Positions 34,595 through 46,359 of a stretch of DNA of 64,000 nt are shown here, in pieces; the first letter of the stretch is position 1, and each line of letters opens with the position of its first letter. The translations under genes and the position numbers were made by a program. Below the pieces are notes generated by a model. It had not been told where the DNA came from, did no database searches, and worked only from the letters and a program-made list of their open reading frames with translations. The stretch is taken from contig WNNJ02001293.1 of assembly GCA_012934845.2 (NCBI GenBank), positions 109,672 to 173,671 of the forward strand, read 5' to 3'. Source of the DNA: Pomphorhynchus laevis. Lineage: Eukaryota; Acanthocephala; Palaeacanthocephala; Echinorhynchida; Pomphorhynchidae.

Positions 34595-35999
34595 TTTTAT
34601 TATCGACTCAACTCTCTCTAGATAGAAATATTAGAGAGTTTACTATTTATTGTAATATTTAAATTAAGTTGTAGGATATAATTTTTAATACTTAAATATT
34701 TATTAATTAAATTATTTTAAAATAATTGTAAATTATCTTTCAATATTATAATTATATTATAATGTATAATATAAATATTATAATTAACAATATAATTTTT
34801 TAATTTTTTTATTTAAAATTCTATAAATTAATCGTTTGAATACATTCGAAGGTGCTGCAAAAGATGTCTTACGTTTTTTATTACGTCACTTAAAATTTTA
34901 TATCAAAATGAATTAAAATCAATATTCCAAAATTGAAAATATTTATATAAAGCGTTTGCTTGTGGTCTTAACAAATTGAGAAATATAATCGTATAAAATT
35001 TGCAAAACCTACTAATGCGATTTGGAGCAATTATCTCTTTTAAACTTAATAAAGTCTATACAAATATCTCAAATATAATATTTTATATCAGTATATCCGT
35101 AATAGATGTACAACTTTTTTCATTTTCAAATTGCTTTCACATTTGTTTCAATATTAATTTTTATAATTTAAAATGTTACTTCTAAAATTATTATGTAACT
35201 TAAGCAATATTAGTTTAATTCAAAGCTATATTAATATCAATACTGATACGTCTAAAACATTAAATTCATGATCATCAAGATATTTTTAAAAACACGAAAT
35301 ATGTTGATACAATATAAAATATAATATATGATACAATATAAAATGTTTTTATAAAATGTTTCAAGTAAAATGCCATTTTCATTATTTATTAGTAGAAATT
35401 TAATTATATTCAAAGCTCAGAATTTGTAAACAAATTCTATATATTTATTTTTCAAGTATTAATTATATTTTTTTATTAAATTTATTAAGTTTAAGGTATT
35501 TTCACAATACGAAATAATAATAAATAAAATAATTAATAATAAAATATTATTTCACAAAATAAGTGATGCTTAAGTAATGCATAAGTTTTAAATGACTTTT
35601 GCCGGACGAAAATCAAAAAATTCCAAAACAGTTTTATCATTAAATTTCTAAGTGCATTATGAAGAAATTCTACCTAGCAACGTAAATGCTTTCATGCTAA
35701 TTTCGTTATAGCCGATCATTATTGATATTTAATTATTTCTTGAACTCAATCACTTGATTTTGTTGTTAGATAATGCTTTAATTGGACGTTTTGTTTGTTT
35801 AACAACACTCTTATCCAAAATTAGTTTAAAAAAAGAGCTAATGTTTATGGTATAATGTTTATGGCTAATGTTTAAGTACACATTTACCTACACATATGAA
35901 AATGAAGTAAACAAGAAAACGTTTAAGCAAATAGCCTAATTAAAAACTAATCTATTAAACACAGATTACAAAATTCGTAATTTATTCAGTCAAAAACTA
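34595..35999. other. 5' flank of the transporter gene and AT-rich spacer
   Basis: No further exon or open frame of note. The transcription start cannot be placed from sequence alone. An untranslated first exon may lie here. Confidence 0.35.
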
Positions 36000-36250
36000 C
36001 GCCAAGATTGGTCCAAAGCCCAGCTGAAAAAGGAGGAGAGTTAGTGTTAAAAAGGGCATCCGACTGTAAAAATTCCGCTCTAAACCCTTAACATGAGGAG
36101 TAAAAACCAAAAAGCAAACTCGGCCAGGGCGTTCCCGGGAAGCGACACACATAGATCCCGTTTAATCACTGTGAAAGATGCCAAAGAACAAGCGAAAAGT
36201 AGCCGATCGAATGCAGTGGAATAGACTCATTATGGCGTGCAACCCCGAAT
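36000..36250 (+). mobile_element. 3' end of an unclassified LINE
   Basis: The GC-richer block ends in the + strand frame KVADRMQWNRLIMACNPE then a stop at 36251, followed by AATAATAATAATCATGAAG. A short conserved C-terminus followed by a simple-repeat tail is the form of LINE 3' ends. Upstream (36000-36150) GGTCCAAAGCCCAGCTGAAA is probably part of the same copy. The family is not identified. Confidence 0.5.
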
Positions 36251-36269
36251 AATAATAATCATGAAGAAA

Positions 36270-39200
36270 GAAGATTCAGTCAAAAATATTGAAATATGTA
36301 ATGTTGTACACAAATTGTAAAGAATAATTTTATAAATTTTAAGTTATAAAATTAATATTTTAAAAATGTTTTATTTTAACATAAAAAATAGTATTTATGA
36401 CTTAAGGATTCGCGAAACGTTTAACATTACGAGTATCTACAAAATTAACTTGAATTATTTATTGCCTGGCTGTGATTTAGCTTCCATAATCAGCTCTAAA
36501 GATTGAAATCTTTTAAAGCAATCTTTTGTATGTTGCCTGGCATTTTTCAAAACCATATATGTAGCAAATATGATATTATAAAGATAATATCATAATAATA
36601 TGATAGCAAATATGATATTATATATATATTTATATATAAAGATATTTCTCGATTCTCGTTAAAATCCTTGAGCTACCCACATCCATCGATTTGTTTAAAG
36701 TTTTGTTTGTTTGTGTCATTCTTGATTAAGAATAAATAATACTCAATAGTTGGATAAAACATTATCATCAAGACATGTAATGATTCATTAATCGAAAGAT
36801 TTTATGATTTTTGTAAAATTGATTTTATTCTATAATTGTAATTGCGGAAATTTACTAAATTATTAAATGTATAAAATATTAAAAATTTCAATATTTAATT
36901 TTATTTTTTAAAATAAAATTAAATTTGGCATTCGTTTTATTTTTAGATAAAATTTATATTAATTACCAAATTTTTGGACATTTTATATTTTTTAAATATT
37001 TTATTTAAGTCTTTATAGTAAATACTTACTTATAAAAACCATGAATAGCACAATAGTTTAGTTTATAAGTTTTGGATATTTATAAAAAGGGAGTGTATCA
37101 GTAAATAGTAATTCGTATCACTAACGTGGTACGCTATCGCGTTGTGTCGTTATCAATTTATATTGTTTTCGATAAAGAGTCATTTCGTTATCGTTAACAA
37201 GTTGGTATAGCTAACAAGGTACATCGTTATATTGTGAATTTGACTAGATACTTAACTTGAATTTAATTGACAAATCAATAATGAAAAAATTGCTTAACCT
37301 CAACGAATTTATGTCTCAATAACTGATACTCACATATTTAAATGAGATAGAAAATTATGCTTTTAACTTGTAATAAAACAGTAGCCGACTGTCTGGACCA
37401 TTCAGATTTACGTAATTGTGAGTTTACAATAAAGCTTCTATTGAAGGCATTAAGTTAATTAGAAATATTATATGAAAGTTCGCTACTTGTTTATTCAGTC
37501 TAACTTATCTAGCTTATCTCAAAATTATATAATTAGATATGATTATTGATAATTATTAATTATAATTAAGAATTATTAATTATATGATCTATTAAAAATG
37601 GTTTAATTTTAAAAGAATTATAATTTATCATTTATTATCATTTATTGATATGATTATGATTATACTATTATTAAAAATGGTTTAATACATTTCGGTTTTA
37701 TCAAAATCATTTAATTTATTTTCAAAGATTTTAAGATATTTAGATTTATTAAAACTTAACATTTAAGATGTGTTTACAATTACAGAATTATTCAATATCA
37801 AATTCAAGCATTTAATTGCATCTACAACAGTATCAATTTTATAATTATTTGTAAGCAGTCAACATAAAATATAAAAATTTTATTTTGTTATTATTTTTTC
37901 AATAATGTCGACTTAGCAGTCAGTAGTTCATTGAGTAAAACCATAAACAGTAACCGTTTTGACAGTTGGAAAACTCAAATATTTTAACAAAGCAGATAAT
38001 TAATCTAAATTTTAAATTATATATTTATATTAGCTTGCAAATTGTATCGTATGAGAATGAACCGTGATTATTCTAATTTTATTAGAATAATCATTATTAT
38101 TTTCTAATAATAATGTTATTAGAAATTTAGTTATTCTAAATGCATTTTTTAAGTATAAATATAAATAGAAATATATTTATATTTATATTAATATATTAAT
38201 AAATATATTAATATTTATTCACACCGAAAGAATAATTCAGCCGCATTATTTTACGCACACTTATCTCTACTGACTCGATAAAAGTCGATACTTTGTCATA
38301 ATACAATTAAAGGGTTGAAAATAAATAACTTTTCAAATTGGACACTTTGCTCTTTTAAAATTTTGTGTAAATAAAATTATATTTTTTAAATATATAAAAA
38401 ATATTTTTATAAATATATTTTATTTGTATATTTTTATATATTGTCCACACCGAAAGATTGTGTAACTATCAAATATCTTTATTATAAAGTTTAAAATGAA
38501 AGTTTAAATAAAAGTTTAATAATATACTTTAAAATGAAGGTGTAAATAATAAAAGTTTAATAATAAACTTTTATTATTATTAAACATTTCACTGATGAGA
38601 ACACCCTTTAGTGATGAGTAGACTACGATCAAAACACCCTTTATTAGGGGCTAAGCGTCTGCGGTACGCTTCGTCGGATTAAGCTTCCCGACGAAGGTTG
38701 TAAAAAGCATGCAGATTTAAACTTTCCTGTTCGTGTGTAATATTATAAAAAGTAAAGTTAATTCTTTCGTATTTACAACGTCACCATTTGTTGCGAACAT
38801 TTCTTTATAATATTCATAATAATTTATTTTTAAAATATAAAGATTTTAGTTATTAAGAATAGCCGTAGTTAAAAGATGTCAGTGAGACTTAATAAAAAGA
38901 ACAGATTATAATAAATTAGTGATATCTCATTTTAAGATTTTCGTGTATTATTTCAAGCGTTACAAAATAGTTTATTATATTAAATTATTTATTAGATATA
39001 AATATTATATTGTATTATAGTTACATATACATTTATTACTAACAAAATGTGAATATTGAAACCACACTATTTATTCATTAATAATTATATTTTGCTCCAT
39101 TTCTTTTGCATAGTATCAAAATAAGTGTAATTAGTAACATCATTAAAGAAGGATGTAGAAAGGATTTTTCGCGCTGAAAAAATGAACAATAATATTGGTA

Positions 39201-40739
39201 GAACGATAAGGATCGTATATCGCCAAAATAGTAGAAGTTATTTCAAATTAAATTCGAAATTTTAATTTAGTTCGAATTCCGAAGTTCCAAAATATCTTAG
39301 CAATTAAAAACTGAAAATTTCTTGATTATCATGGATTGCAGTATTTCATGATAGCTAGATTATATGGAAAGGGATTATTAGGAATTAATTAAATTATCGT
39401 TTAATATTCTCATAATTCAAATAATATTCGACATGTACAACTGACTCTGTAATATTTGGTATGATCCATAAATATATCCGTGAAACCGTTCAATTTATTG
39501 CTTTTACTAATTTCCTTGATATTACATCTAATGGCATTGATATTAAGTAACCTAATGGCATTGATATTAAGTAACCTGATGACATTGATGTTAAGTAAAA
39601 CAGTTCATGTGCAAGTTTGATTTAAAATACAAATTATCACATTAAATCATTAACTATAAAAAACAAACTCAAAATGCTTACATTAAGGATTTTATTTAAG
39701 AAAATGTAACAAAGCGCATTATATCGTGAAAGTGCATTAGCTAGGAGAGAGGAGATGAGTCATCGAAAATCTAACATTTTATGAAAAAATTGCTTAAAAC
39801 GTTTTTTATTAGCTTGATATTATAGACTTCGAGTAGGTCGCGATAACTCGCAAAAGTAAAAAAACTAAGTGATAAAATCTAAATTTTTCCAGTGAATATT
39901 AAATGAAGGCTGAAAAGTCCAGGCGTAAAAAATGTACATGTAATACGGTGTAATTGATAAATATGGTTTTCTATTATGTAGTAGCTACCTATTGGCTGAA
40001 CGAGCAGCGACCTACTCAACTAGGTGTTAAAATAATCAGGGCTTAGTGGCATGTCGAAGCTAATACAATTTAAAAAATAACAAAATATTATTAACAATAA
40101 TCATCTGGTATCAAATGTAATCTAAATTTTGAATTGAAATTTTAAAAATTAAAATTTAGAATTGAAATTTGAAAAAAAATAAATAGATATTTATTAATAT
40201 TAAGAAAATGAAATAATCGACATTTTTTATATTATAAATTAAATTATATAATATTTTTTGTTTTGAACTAATTTAATAAGTGAAGAAATCAGTACGTTCC
40301 AAACAAATTACTTCATATTTTATTTTCCTTAATTAATTTATTTATTTACAATATATAATAAAATAATATTATAATACTAAATATTATAATAATATAATAT
40401 TACAATACTATATGTTATAATAATATAATGTTAGGATTATAAATAATACAATAAAAATAAACAAAAGCGAGCAATTATAAAATAATAGCTATATCTAGTC
40501 ACCTTCGATCACTAACGCTTGTTCTACAACGGGGCGTGTTTCTGCAATTTCTAAAGAACTAATTTTGAACAAAATCATTATTTTATATTTATTTTTTAAT
40601 TATTTGTGTAAGACGCATTATTGTTTATGTAAAGCACATACTAAAGAAAACTTTGACTTCGGAATCCGGGAAAACAAGTCTGCTGATCTTTTGTATTTGA
40701 GGATTGATCAATTTTTGTAGACGCTTTTACTTTCACTTT
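36270..40739. other. Long AT-rich intergenic stretch with small repeats
   Basis: No gene supported. Structures seen are a nine-base hairpin CTTCGTCGG/CCGACGAAG at 38669-38696 within a short GC-richer patch (38590-38720), and three copies of a 24-bp unit, CTAATGGCATTGATATTAAG plus TAAC, at about 39527-39598. Confidence 0.5.
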
Positions 40740-41135
40740 CATTTTTCATTTTCAGGTATTATGTAGAGGCTGGAATAACACGAGGGTTCGCCACACCCAA
40801 AGAAGCAAATATCCTTTTTTGATAGCGGGACATACTCACTATGTCAGTGTATTAGCCCGGATTCCGGTAGATGGCACTTTATAGAAACTCCGGTTGCTAT
40901 TCAGTGTTCCACCACCATTATAATACACCCGCTGGCTGTCCACGGTTGCTTATTGGACCACATCATGGTTTATGTCGCAGCTAACCCATATATCAATGGG
41001 CTGTTACTCCATCCGCAACCCGAAGGACGCGCTAAATTCCAAAGTGTATGTTGATACATACACTTTGCACTAATGTCACACAAAGTGTACGTGCATTTTG
41101 ATATATTGACGTACTTTGAATTGTGTGTAAACTGA
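40740..41135. repeat. Unclassified GC-richer island with hairpin
   Basis: About 400 bases with clearly higher GC than their surroundings, lying beyond the 3' end of LINE C. It ends in a hairpin AAAGTGTATG/CATACACTTT (41041-41066). The - strand reading continues into a GAAAGTGAAAGTAAAAGCG-like simple stretch near 40720-40750. It could be the 3' untranslated region of LINE C or an unrelated small element. No coding signal was found. Confidence 0.4.
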
Positions 41136-41544
41136 TTACAAAATACCCAACATACCATCATAAATAATTTTTATTTTTATTTCTTCGTATAATCAAAACA
41201 ATATCAAATATAAAAATTATCAAATAATTTTTTAAATCAAACTCTTAATGAAAAATTAAATAGAAGGATACATTTTAATAAAATACCTAAGTCGTATTTA
41301 AAGTGCCTATTAAAATAAGTTTTTTATTAAAGAAACTTGATTAAATGAATAAATGAAATATATATTTTTGTATTATAAATAGCCCAAGCCATTTATAAAT
41401 CGACAATTTTTGAGGTGTCATCAGTGGTTACTAGCATTTTAGATAATAATCTTTGTAAAAAAAATTATTTTTTTAATATTATTTTTTATGATAGACAGTT
41501 ATTTTAATACAAAATACTATAATCGTACAATAAATCCTTATTAC

Positions 41545-42497
41545 TCAGTTGTGATTGAAACTTTTGTAATTTCTCCTCCTTAACGTCATAGACACTGATT
41601 TTGCAATAGATATCGAAATGTTTGTTCTTATTCTTCTTATACAGTCATCATACCTATCTACGTCTTTTTCTGCCAATCTAGTGGCAATCCGCTTAATCAC
41701 ACTGTTTGCTACAGGACCTATTCATCCAACTGTCGAGAAAATCGACGGGTGGAATGCCGCTTGCTCAATTCTTGTAATTCTTTCTGCGTACTTTGCGTTT
41801 TTTCGACTTTCGTGGTATGTAAATGGATCAGTCATGCGCTCTAAGGAATATGAAGGTGCCAAATTGTTGAAGACACACACGTCCATATAGGACCGCCCCC
41901 AGATATTCCCATATAGCCCATTTCAACAAATATCAGCTCTGGCCTCTCTATCTTTCGTAGTAGTCGATCTGTCAAAACCTATATAATGCGGAACTGGCTG
42001 TAATATAGGTTCCTTCGTCACCAGTTTACAGATCCCGCTTCACGGTTTGATAATTTCATCGACTACTATATTATGTCTAATGTAATTGAGACCTTCACAT
42101 TTACACGAGAATGCATGTGTTACATTTCAATCCGTACCACATGTGCAAAAGCCAGTTAGGGTTTTAGGCCCCATGCATATCGCACTGCTATCGCATCTTC
42201 AAACTCTTGTGAATTCAGAAGTCTGTTATCCGTATAAGTTCGTGAAGTAAGCCAAGCCGAGGCTCCTTTGACACTTGCGTTTCTCAATATTGTTCTAAGA
42301 TCTCGTTCCGAGGAATCAATAATTTTGAGTTGATCCAGCTTTTGTTTAATCTTATTCTGATCATGCGCTTCATTTTGTAATATTTTTTGTTTATTACGTA
42401 GTTCGTTTCCTCTCAGTCCATCGATGCTTGATTTGCACATCGAGTACGAAACTCGATATTCATTCTCGCCTTCCGCAGCTGGGTTCATTAATCCCAA
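41545..42497 (-). pseudogene. LINE C C-terminal finger and restriction-like endonuclease region
   Basis: 42497-42156 reads the linker with KGASAWLTSRTY and EFEDAIAVRYAW. The rest then appears in changing frames: GLNYIRHNIVVDEI, EPILQPVPHYIGFDR, EARADIC, MDVCVFNNLAPSY and finally ISISIAKSVSMTLRRR up to the stop at 41545. All have counterparts in the copy at 20515-21600. One stop falls inside the endonuclease core and at least two frame changes lie before it. Confidence 0.65.
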
Positions 42498-42830
42498 ACC
42501 TCATAGGAAATATGGTAGATGAATTATTGATTTAGATTCTTCATTCATGGTTTCTATACCAAGTATCCGATTAATTGTGTTTTGAAATAATTCATTTTCT
42601 AGAGGTTTAAACCATTCAATCTTTGTCTCGCATGTTCTCTTCAAATATGTTCATTGATGTTGGAAAACTCCATTTAACATAAGATACGCCGCAAAAGTAT
42701 TCTCCGTAATTAGATCGTCTAGTTTTGATAAGTCCATCTTGAATTCTCTAATTTTTTCCTTCACTTGTTGTTCAACATAGTTGTTCGTTCCGATGTAATT
42801 GCCTAGGTATTTGACTCCATCTGTTCGGAT

Positions 42831-44153
42831 CTAAAATCCAGTTTCCTCAAAAAGATTTGTATCTCCAATATTTTCTCGTGTTAAAATTACACACTTTTTT
42901 GGATTGACGGTGTATCCGTAAGCTGGTCCATATCGTTTTACTAGCTTCCACACCTTTACTAAATCTTCTGCCTTTCCTACGCAAGCAGCATCATCTGCAT
43001 ACCAACAGTGCTGAGCACTAGGAGAATTTTGTTTCAGCTTTTCGATAAACGGTAAGGACGCGGCAGCAAAGGCTGCCATCGATAGAGGATATCCTTGAGT
43101 AAATCTTTCAGGTGACTTCAAAGAGATCCCACCGACTGTTAAATGTGATGGCTTTGCGTATGTATTATTCAAAATTATACTCAAGGACGGGCAGATGTAC
43201 TTCATATTTTCGAGGGTGAGCGATCTATTAACAGAGTTAAAAGCGTTTCTGGCATCCAGCAGAAGAAGGCAATTATCAGGGGAAGCTGAAAAGGAAGATC
43301 GAACTGTGTGTATGGCGATCTCGGTCCCTCCGCATTGTCCAGCACATAGCTGTACAGATCCGCATACATTTGTTAAATCATCGCCTATATGTTCGAGTAT
43401 TGCTCGGCCTATTATCCTGCGTAGCACTTCCCCAATTCCCACCGGTCGGACTCCCGGGTTCTTGTTCAGCGGTATAAGTCGACTAACCGTATACGCATCC
43501 AATCTACTTGATTCAATGTGCTCTGTGGATATTTTGATGGCGAATTCACTTATCATGCACGCTAATCTTCTTGAAGTCATACCAAATGCTGTAAGAAATG
43601 ATCTCCATCCTTCCGAGTCGACTCCTGAGGGACCTGCCGAACCATGTGTTCGCCTTGCAGCTTTTATAATATGTTCATGATCCATGCTGAAAAATCTTAT
43701 TGAGTGATGTTCAGCACATCTGTCCATTGGAGCAGTCAATTTTAAATTAGTAAGACCTTCAGACGCTGTTGGGTGCATATCTTCCAAGTGCTGCAATACC
43801 GTTTTGTTGTTTACTATTTCCTCTAAAGGTATCACTCCACTGTCTGAATCATTCTTGAGTATTCTGGATGCTTTCGCTACATGTCCATTTCCGATAAAAT
43901 TTATTACCCTCCGGACGATCGGAGCATGACGTTGGACACGAGAGTGAAAATCATCTTGTTTCATCTTTTGCAAGTACCGTGCTTCCTTTAATAAATCTCC
44001 TAATTGTTGCACCTTCCATAATTTGATACGTCTTTCAATTGTTTTCCTTATATAGCTTATCTTGCGAGTCTTTATGCGTTGTAATATTAACTGACATAAT
44101 ACAGTCGCTCGTTTCAGAGAATTATCCGAGGTAGATGTTGTTCGGTTAAACAT
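42831..44153 (-). CDS. LINE C reverse transcriptase block, 440 codons
   Basis: Opens at an ATG at 44153. A helical N-terminal part (to about residue 160) precedes the polymerase: PSGVDSEGWRSFL, RLIPLNKNPGVRPVGIGEVL (finger region), LLLDARNAFNSVNR (motif A), FTQGYPLSMAAFA (motif B) and CWYADDAACVGK (catalytic box, intact). GPAYGYTVNPKKC follows as motif D. This block is uninterrupted and all catalytic residues are present. The protein must once have continued into the endonuclease region to the left, now in other frames. Confidence 0.8.
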   Translation of the reverse strand: MFNRTTSTSDNSLKRATVLCQLILQRIKTRKISYIRKTIERRIKLWKVQQLGDLLKEARYLQKMKQDDFHSRVQRHAPIVRRVINFIGNGHVAKASRILKNDSDSGVIPLEEIVNNKTVLQHLEDMHPTASEGLTNLKLTAPMDRCAEHHSIRFFSMDHEHIIKAARRTHGSAGPSGVDSEGWRSFLTAFGMTSRRLACMISEFAIKISTEHIESSRLDAYTVSRLIPLNKNPGVRPVGIGEVLRRIIGRAILEHIGDDLTNVCGSVQLCAGQCGGTEIAIHTVRSSFSASPDNCLLLLDARNAFNSVNRSLTLENMKYICPSLSIILNNTYAKPSHLTVGGISLKSPERFTQGYPLSMAAFAAASLPFIEKLKQNSPSAQHCWYADDAACVGKAEDLVKVWKLVKRYGPAYGYTVNPKKCVILTRENIGDTNLFEETGF

Positions 44154-44240
44154 TTCGAAGCAATCTGCTAGTAAGTCAATAAATTCCTTGCTTGTGTTAC
44201 ACGCCGGTAGTTTAAAATGATTTGGATACCAGTGTATAAC

Positions 44241-44576
44241 TTATTGATATATCGCATTAATATCAAAATCGACAATGTATCTTTCTTGTTGTTGATTATT
44301 AGCAGTTATACTATGCTCTCTTGCTGCTTCCCTGACCGTTTCAACGTATTCAAGAGTTCTAGGATCATGATCGTCGGCAGTATTGATTTGTTCATTTAGA
44401 AATTCTCTGTCAGCTGCATTCTTATAATCACATCTCACGCCTTGGTAATTAGACGGTTTATCCAATTCATGATTTGAACAGTTAGCAGACGCACAGTTAA
44501 TACATTTTTTGCCCGCCTTTCGGCATTTGCAAGATTTACATCTTATGTTCTGCCCATTGCAACCACAACAGTTCAC
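44241..44576 (-). pseudogene. LINE C N-terminal cysteine-rich domain
   Basis: The frame reads CCGCNGQNIRCKSCKCRKAG then KKCINCASANC. The dense C-x-C and C-x2-C spacing resembles a CXC/tesmin-type metal-binding module and is probably nucleic-acid binding. There is no ATG at its start (GTG, with a stop a few codons before), so the original start lay further upstream or is lost. Confidence 0.55.
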
Positions 44577-44767
44577 CCCTGAGGAAGTTTTTCACCTTGG
44601 CATTACAATAACGACGAATTGTAAGTAGTTAGTATTTGTAATTAAGTTGAACACTTAAAACTTTTTGTAAGATGTTTGTAATCAAGAAAATTTTTACTTC
44701 TTTGAAAAATAATAAGAATAAATAATAATCAGCAAAAAATTTACATTTTTGTAAAATTTCGTAATTA

Positions 44768-45350
44768 TCAGATCAGATATCTGAGTATTTTAACGTATTT
44801 TATATTATTTATAAATAAAAATAATAATTCCAAATAAAATTCGAATAATTAGATTACAAATAATGATAAATAATTGTTTTATAAGATTTTATATAATTTT
44901 ATATCAAGTTTTAATTTTAAATAATATTTTAAAATAAAAGTCAATTTTTATAAATTGACTAATAAATAACAGACAATGTATCAGAATAAAGATTAGAGCT
45001 CATCAGGATGAACTACTATGTCATCAGATTTCTGCCCCTATTCTTCAATCTATCATAGCAGCTAAGCCAAGTACATGCTAAATAAAAAGATAAAGATAAA
45101 TAATTATAAATAATCAATAAATGTATAAGATATTATACAATTTATATTTTTTTAAAAGATACAATTTATTATTAAAATTTAAAATAAAAAAGAGTTTTTT
45201 AATAAATTATATACGATATATTCGAATAAGGAATATATCAGGAGGAATTTACATAATTATATTATAATTTTATAATTTAATTATAATTTTATATTTTATA
45301 AAATTATTCAAGTATCATTGATATTCAAGTATCATGATTTCATGATATGA
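44768..45350 (-). repeat. Naiad-like 3' tails, one complete and one partial in tandem
   Basis: 44768-45085 carries CAGATCAGATATCTGAGT, GAATTGACTAATAAATAACA-like sequence, AATGTATCAGAATAAAG, AGAGCTCATCAGGATGAAC, ATCATAGCAGCTAAGCC and ACATGCTAA. A second, more diverged partial copy follows to about 45350 (TCGAATAAGGAATATATCAG, GAGGAATTTAC). Both point the same way as the main copy at 55-58 kb. Confidence 0.65.
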
Positions 45351-45663
45351 TTATATCCTGATAAGTTTCATCTAATACTTGTTTAAACCAAAATGTAATT
45401 ACTAATACAGAGAAGAGAATTTATTAAATAATTATCAATGAATTATAATAAATTACAAGTAAGAAATATATTTAAAATATTTAAAAAACATGTTTAAGAA
45501 AAACAAGTTTATAAAATAAAATTCTTAGTTTATTTATATTGTAATAAAATTAATAATAATATTTAATTATTTATTAATAAATTTATAATAATATATTTAT
45601 AATTATATTACAATTTCATATTATATTTATCAGAATAAATATCAACATATCATTTTCAGAGTA

Positions 45664-45835
45664 CTGTTGCATTATAATTGCAACAGCATTCACTGTTGCA
45701 AACAGTGAATTAAGTTAATATAGTGAATTAAGTTAATATAGTGAATTAAGTTAATATATTGAATTAAGTTAATATATTGAATTTATAATGTAGTGAATGC
45801 AACACTATAATGCAACTAAGTGTTGCATTCACTTA
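45664..45835. repeat. Fold-back structure with an 18-bp minisatellite in its centre
   Basis: GTTGCATTATAATTGCAACA (from 45666) faces GTGAATGCAACACTATAATG near 45795-45818 in reverse orientation. Between them an 18-bp unit AGTGAATTAAGTTAATAT repeats four times at 45704-45775. No coding sense. Confidence 0.7.
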
Positions 45836-46359
45836 AGAGTGAATGCGTTCATTGATTTTTCACCTGTCATTTACTATAAATTTTAACTTTATTATTATGA
45901 TAATAATTTGATATTTTTAAATAAAAAATATGTTAATATTTAATATTTTATGTTAATGTGAATAAATAATAAATATTTATTTACATTTAATCTCAAAAAT
46001 GAGGACGCTGTTTCATTTATAATTATGATATTCTAAAACAAAAATCCATAATTTGATACTTTATCTGATAAAACTGTTTGATTTATAATTAATTATAAAA
46101 TTCATAAAAATTCTAGGAGCAAAAAATTTAATTAATTAAATCTGAAATTTATATTTTAATAAAACCTCATTTCTTAACCTTTAAATTGTTTAAAAATCAA
46201 CTTACTGTTACAACTATACTTACTAACAGTAGCTAAGTTAATATAAATTTAAAATCTATTAAATTATGGGTACAAATATAATTATCACGGTCGTTATTGA
46301 AGCATAACGACCGTGCTTAATTTTAAAGTAACGATTTGCTATCTAAATAATCAAGATTT

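Larger units (their letters stand above)
41545..44600 (-). mobile_element. R2-group LINE copy C (restriction-like endonuclease type), nearly full length
   Basis: From right to left on the - strand it has a cysteine-rich N-terminal block (44576-44241), a 440-codon reverse transcriptase block (44153-42831), a linker (42497-42156) and the zinc finger/restriction-like endonuclease region (about 42150-41545). The C-terminal half is homologous to the + strand copy at 20515-21600. Endonuclease position behind the polymerase, with CCHC and PD-(D/E)XK motifs, places it in the R2/R4/NeSL/CRE assemblage. The exact clade is open. A handful of stops and frame changes make it inactive. Confidence 0.75.

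Noticed and set aside
38588-38640. Possible hammerhead starting CTGATGAGAACACC
   Set aside because: The matching GAAA after a stem II is missing; only AAAACACC repeats follow.
41618-41890. 90-codon + strand frame with hydrophobic look
   Set aside because: Antisense to the C-terminal endonuclease region of LINE C.
43195-43680. 161-codon + strand frame
   Set aside because: It lies antisense to the LINE C reverse transcriptase, whose motifs are clear on the - strand.
45704-45775. Regular 18-bp repeats resembling a CRISPR array
   Set aside because: Units are contiguous without spacers and the genome is eukaryotic; this is a minisatellite.
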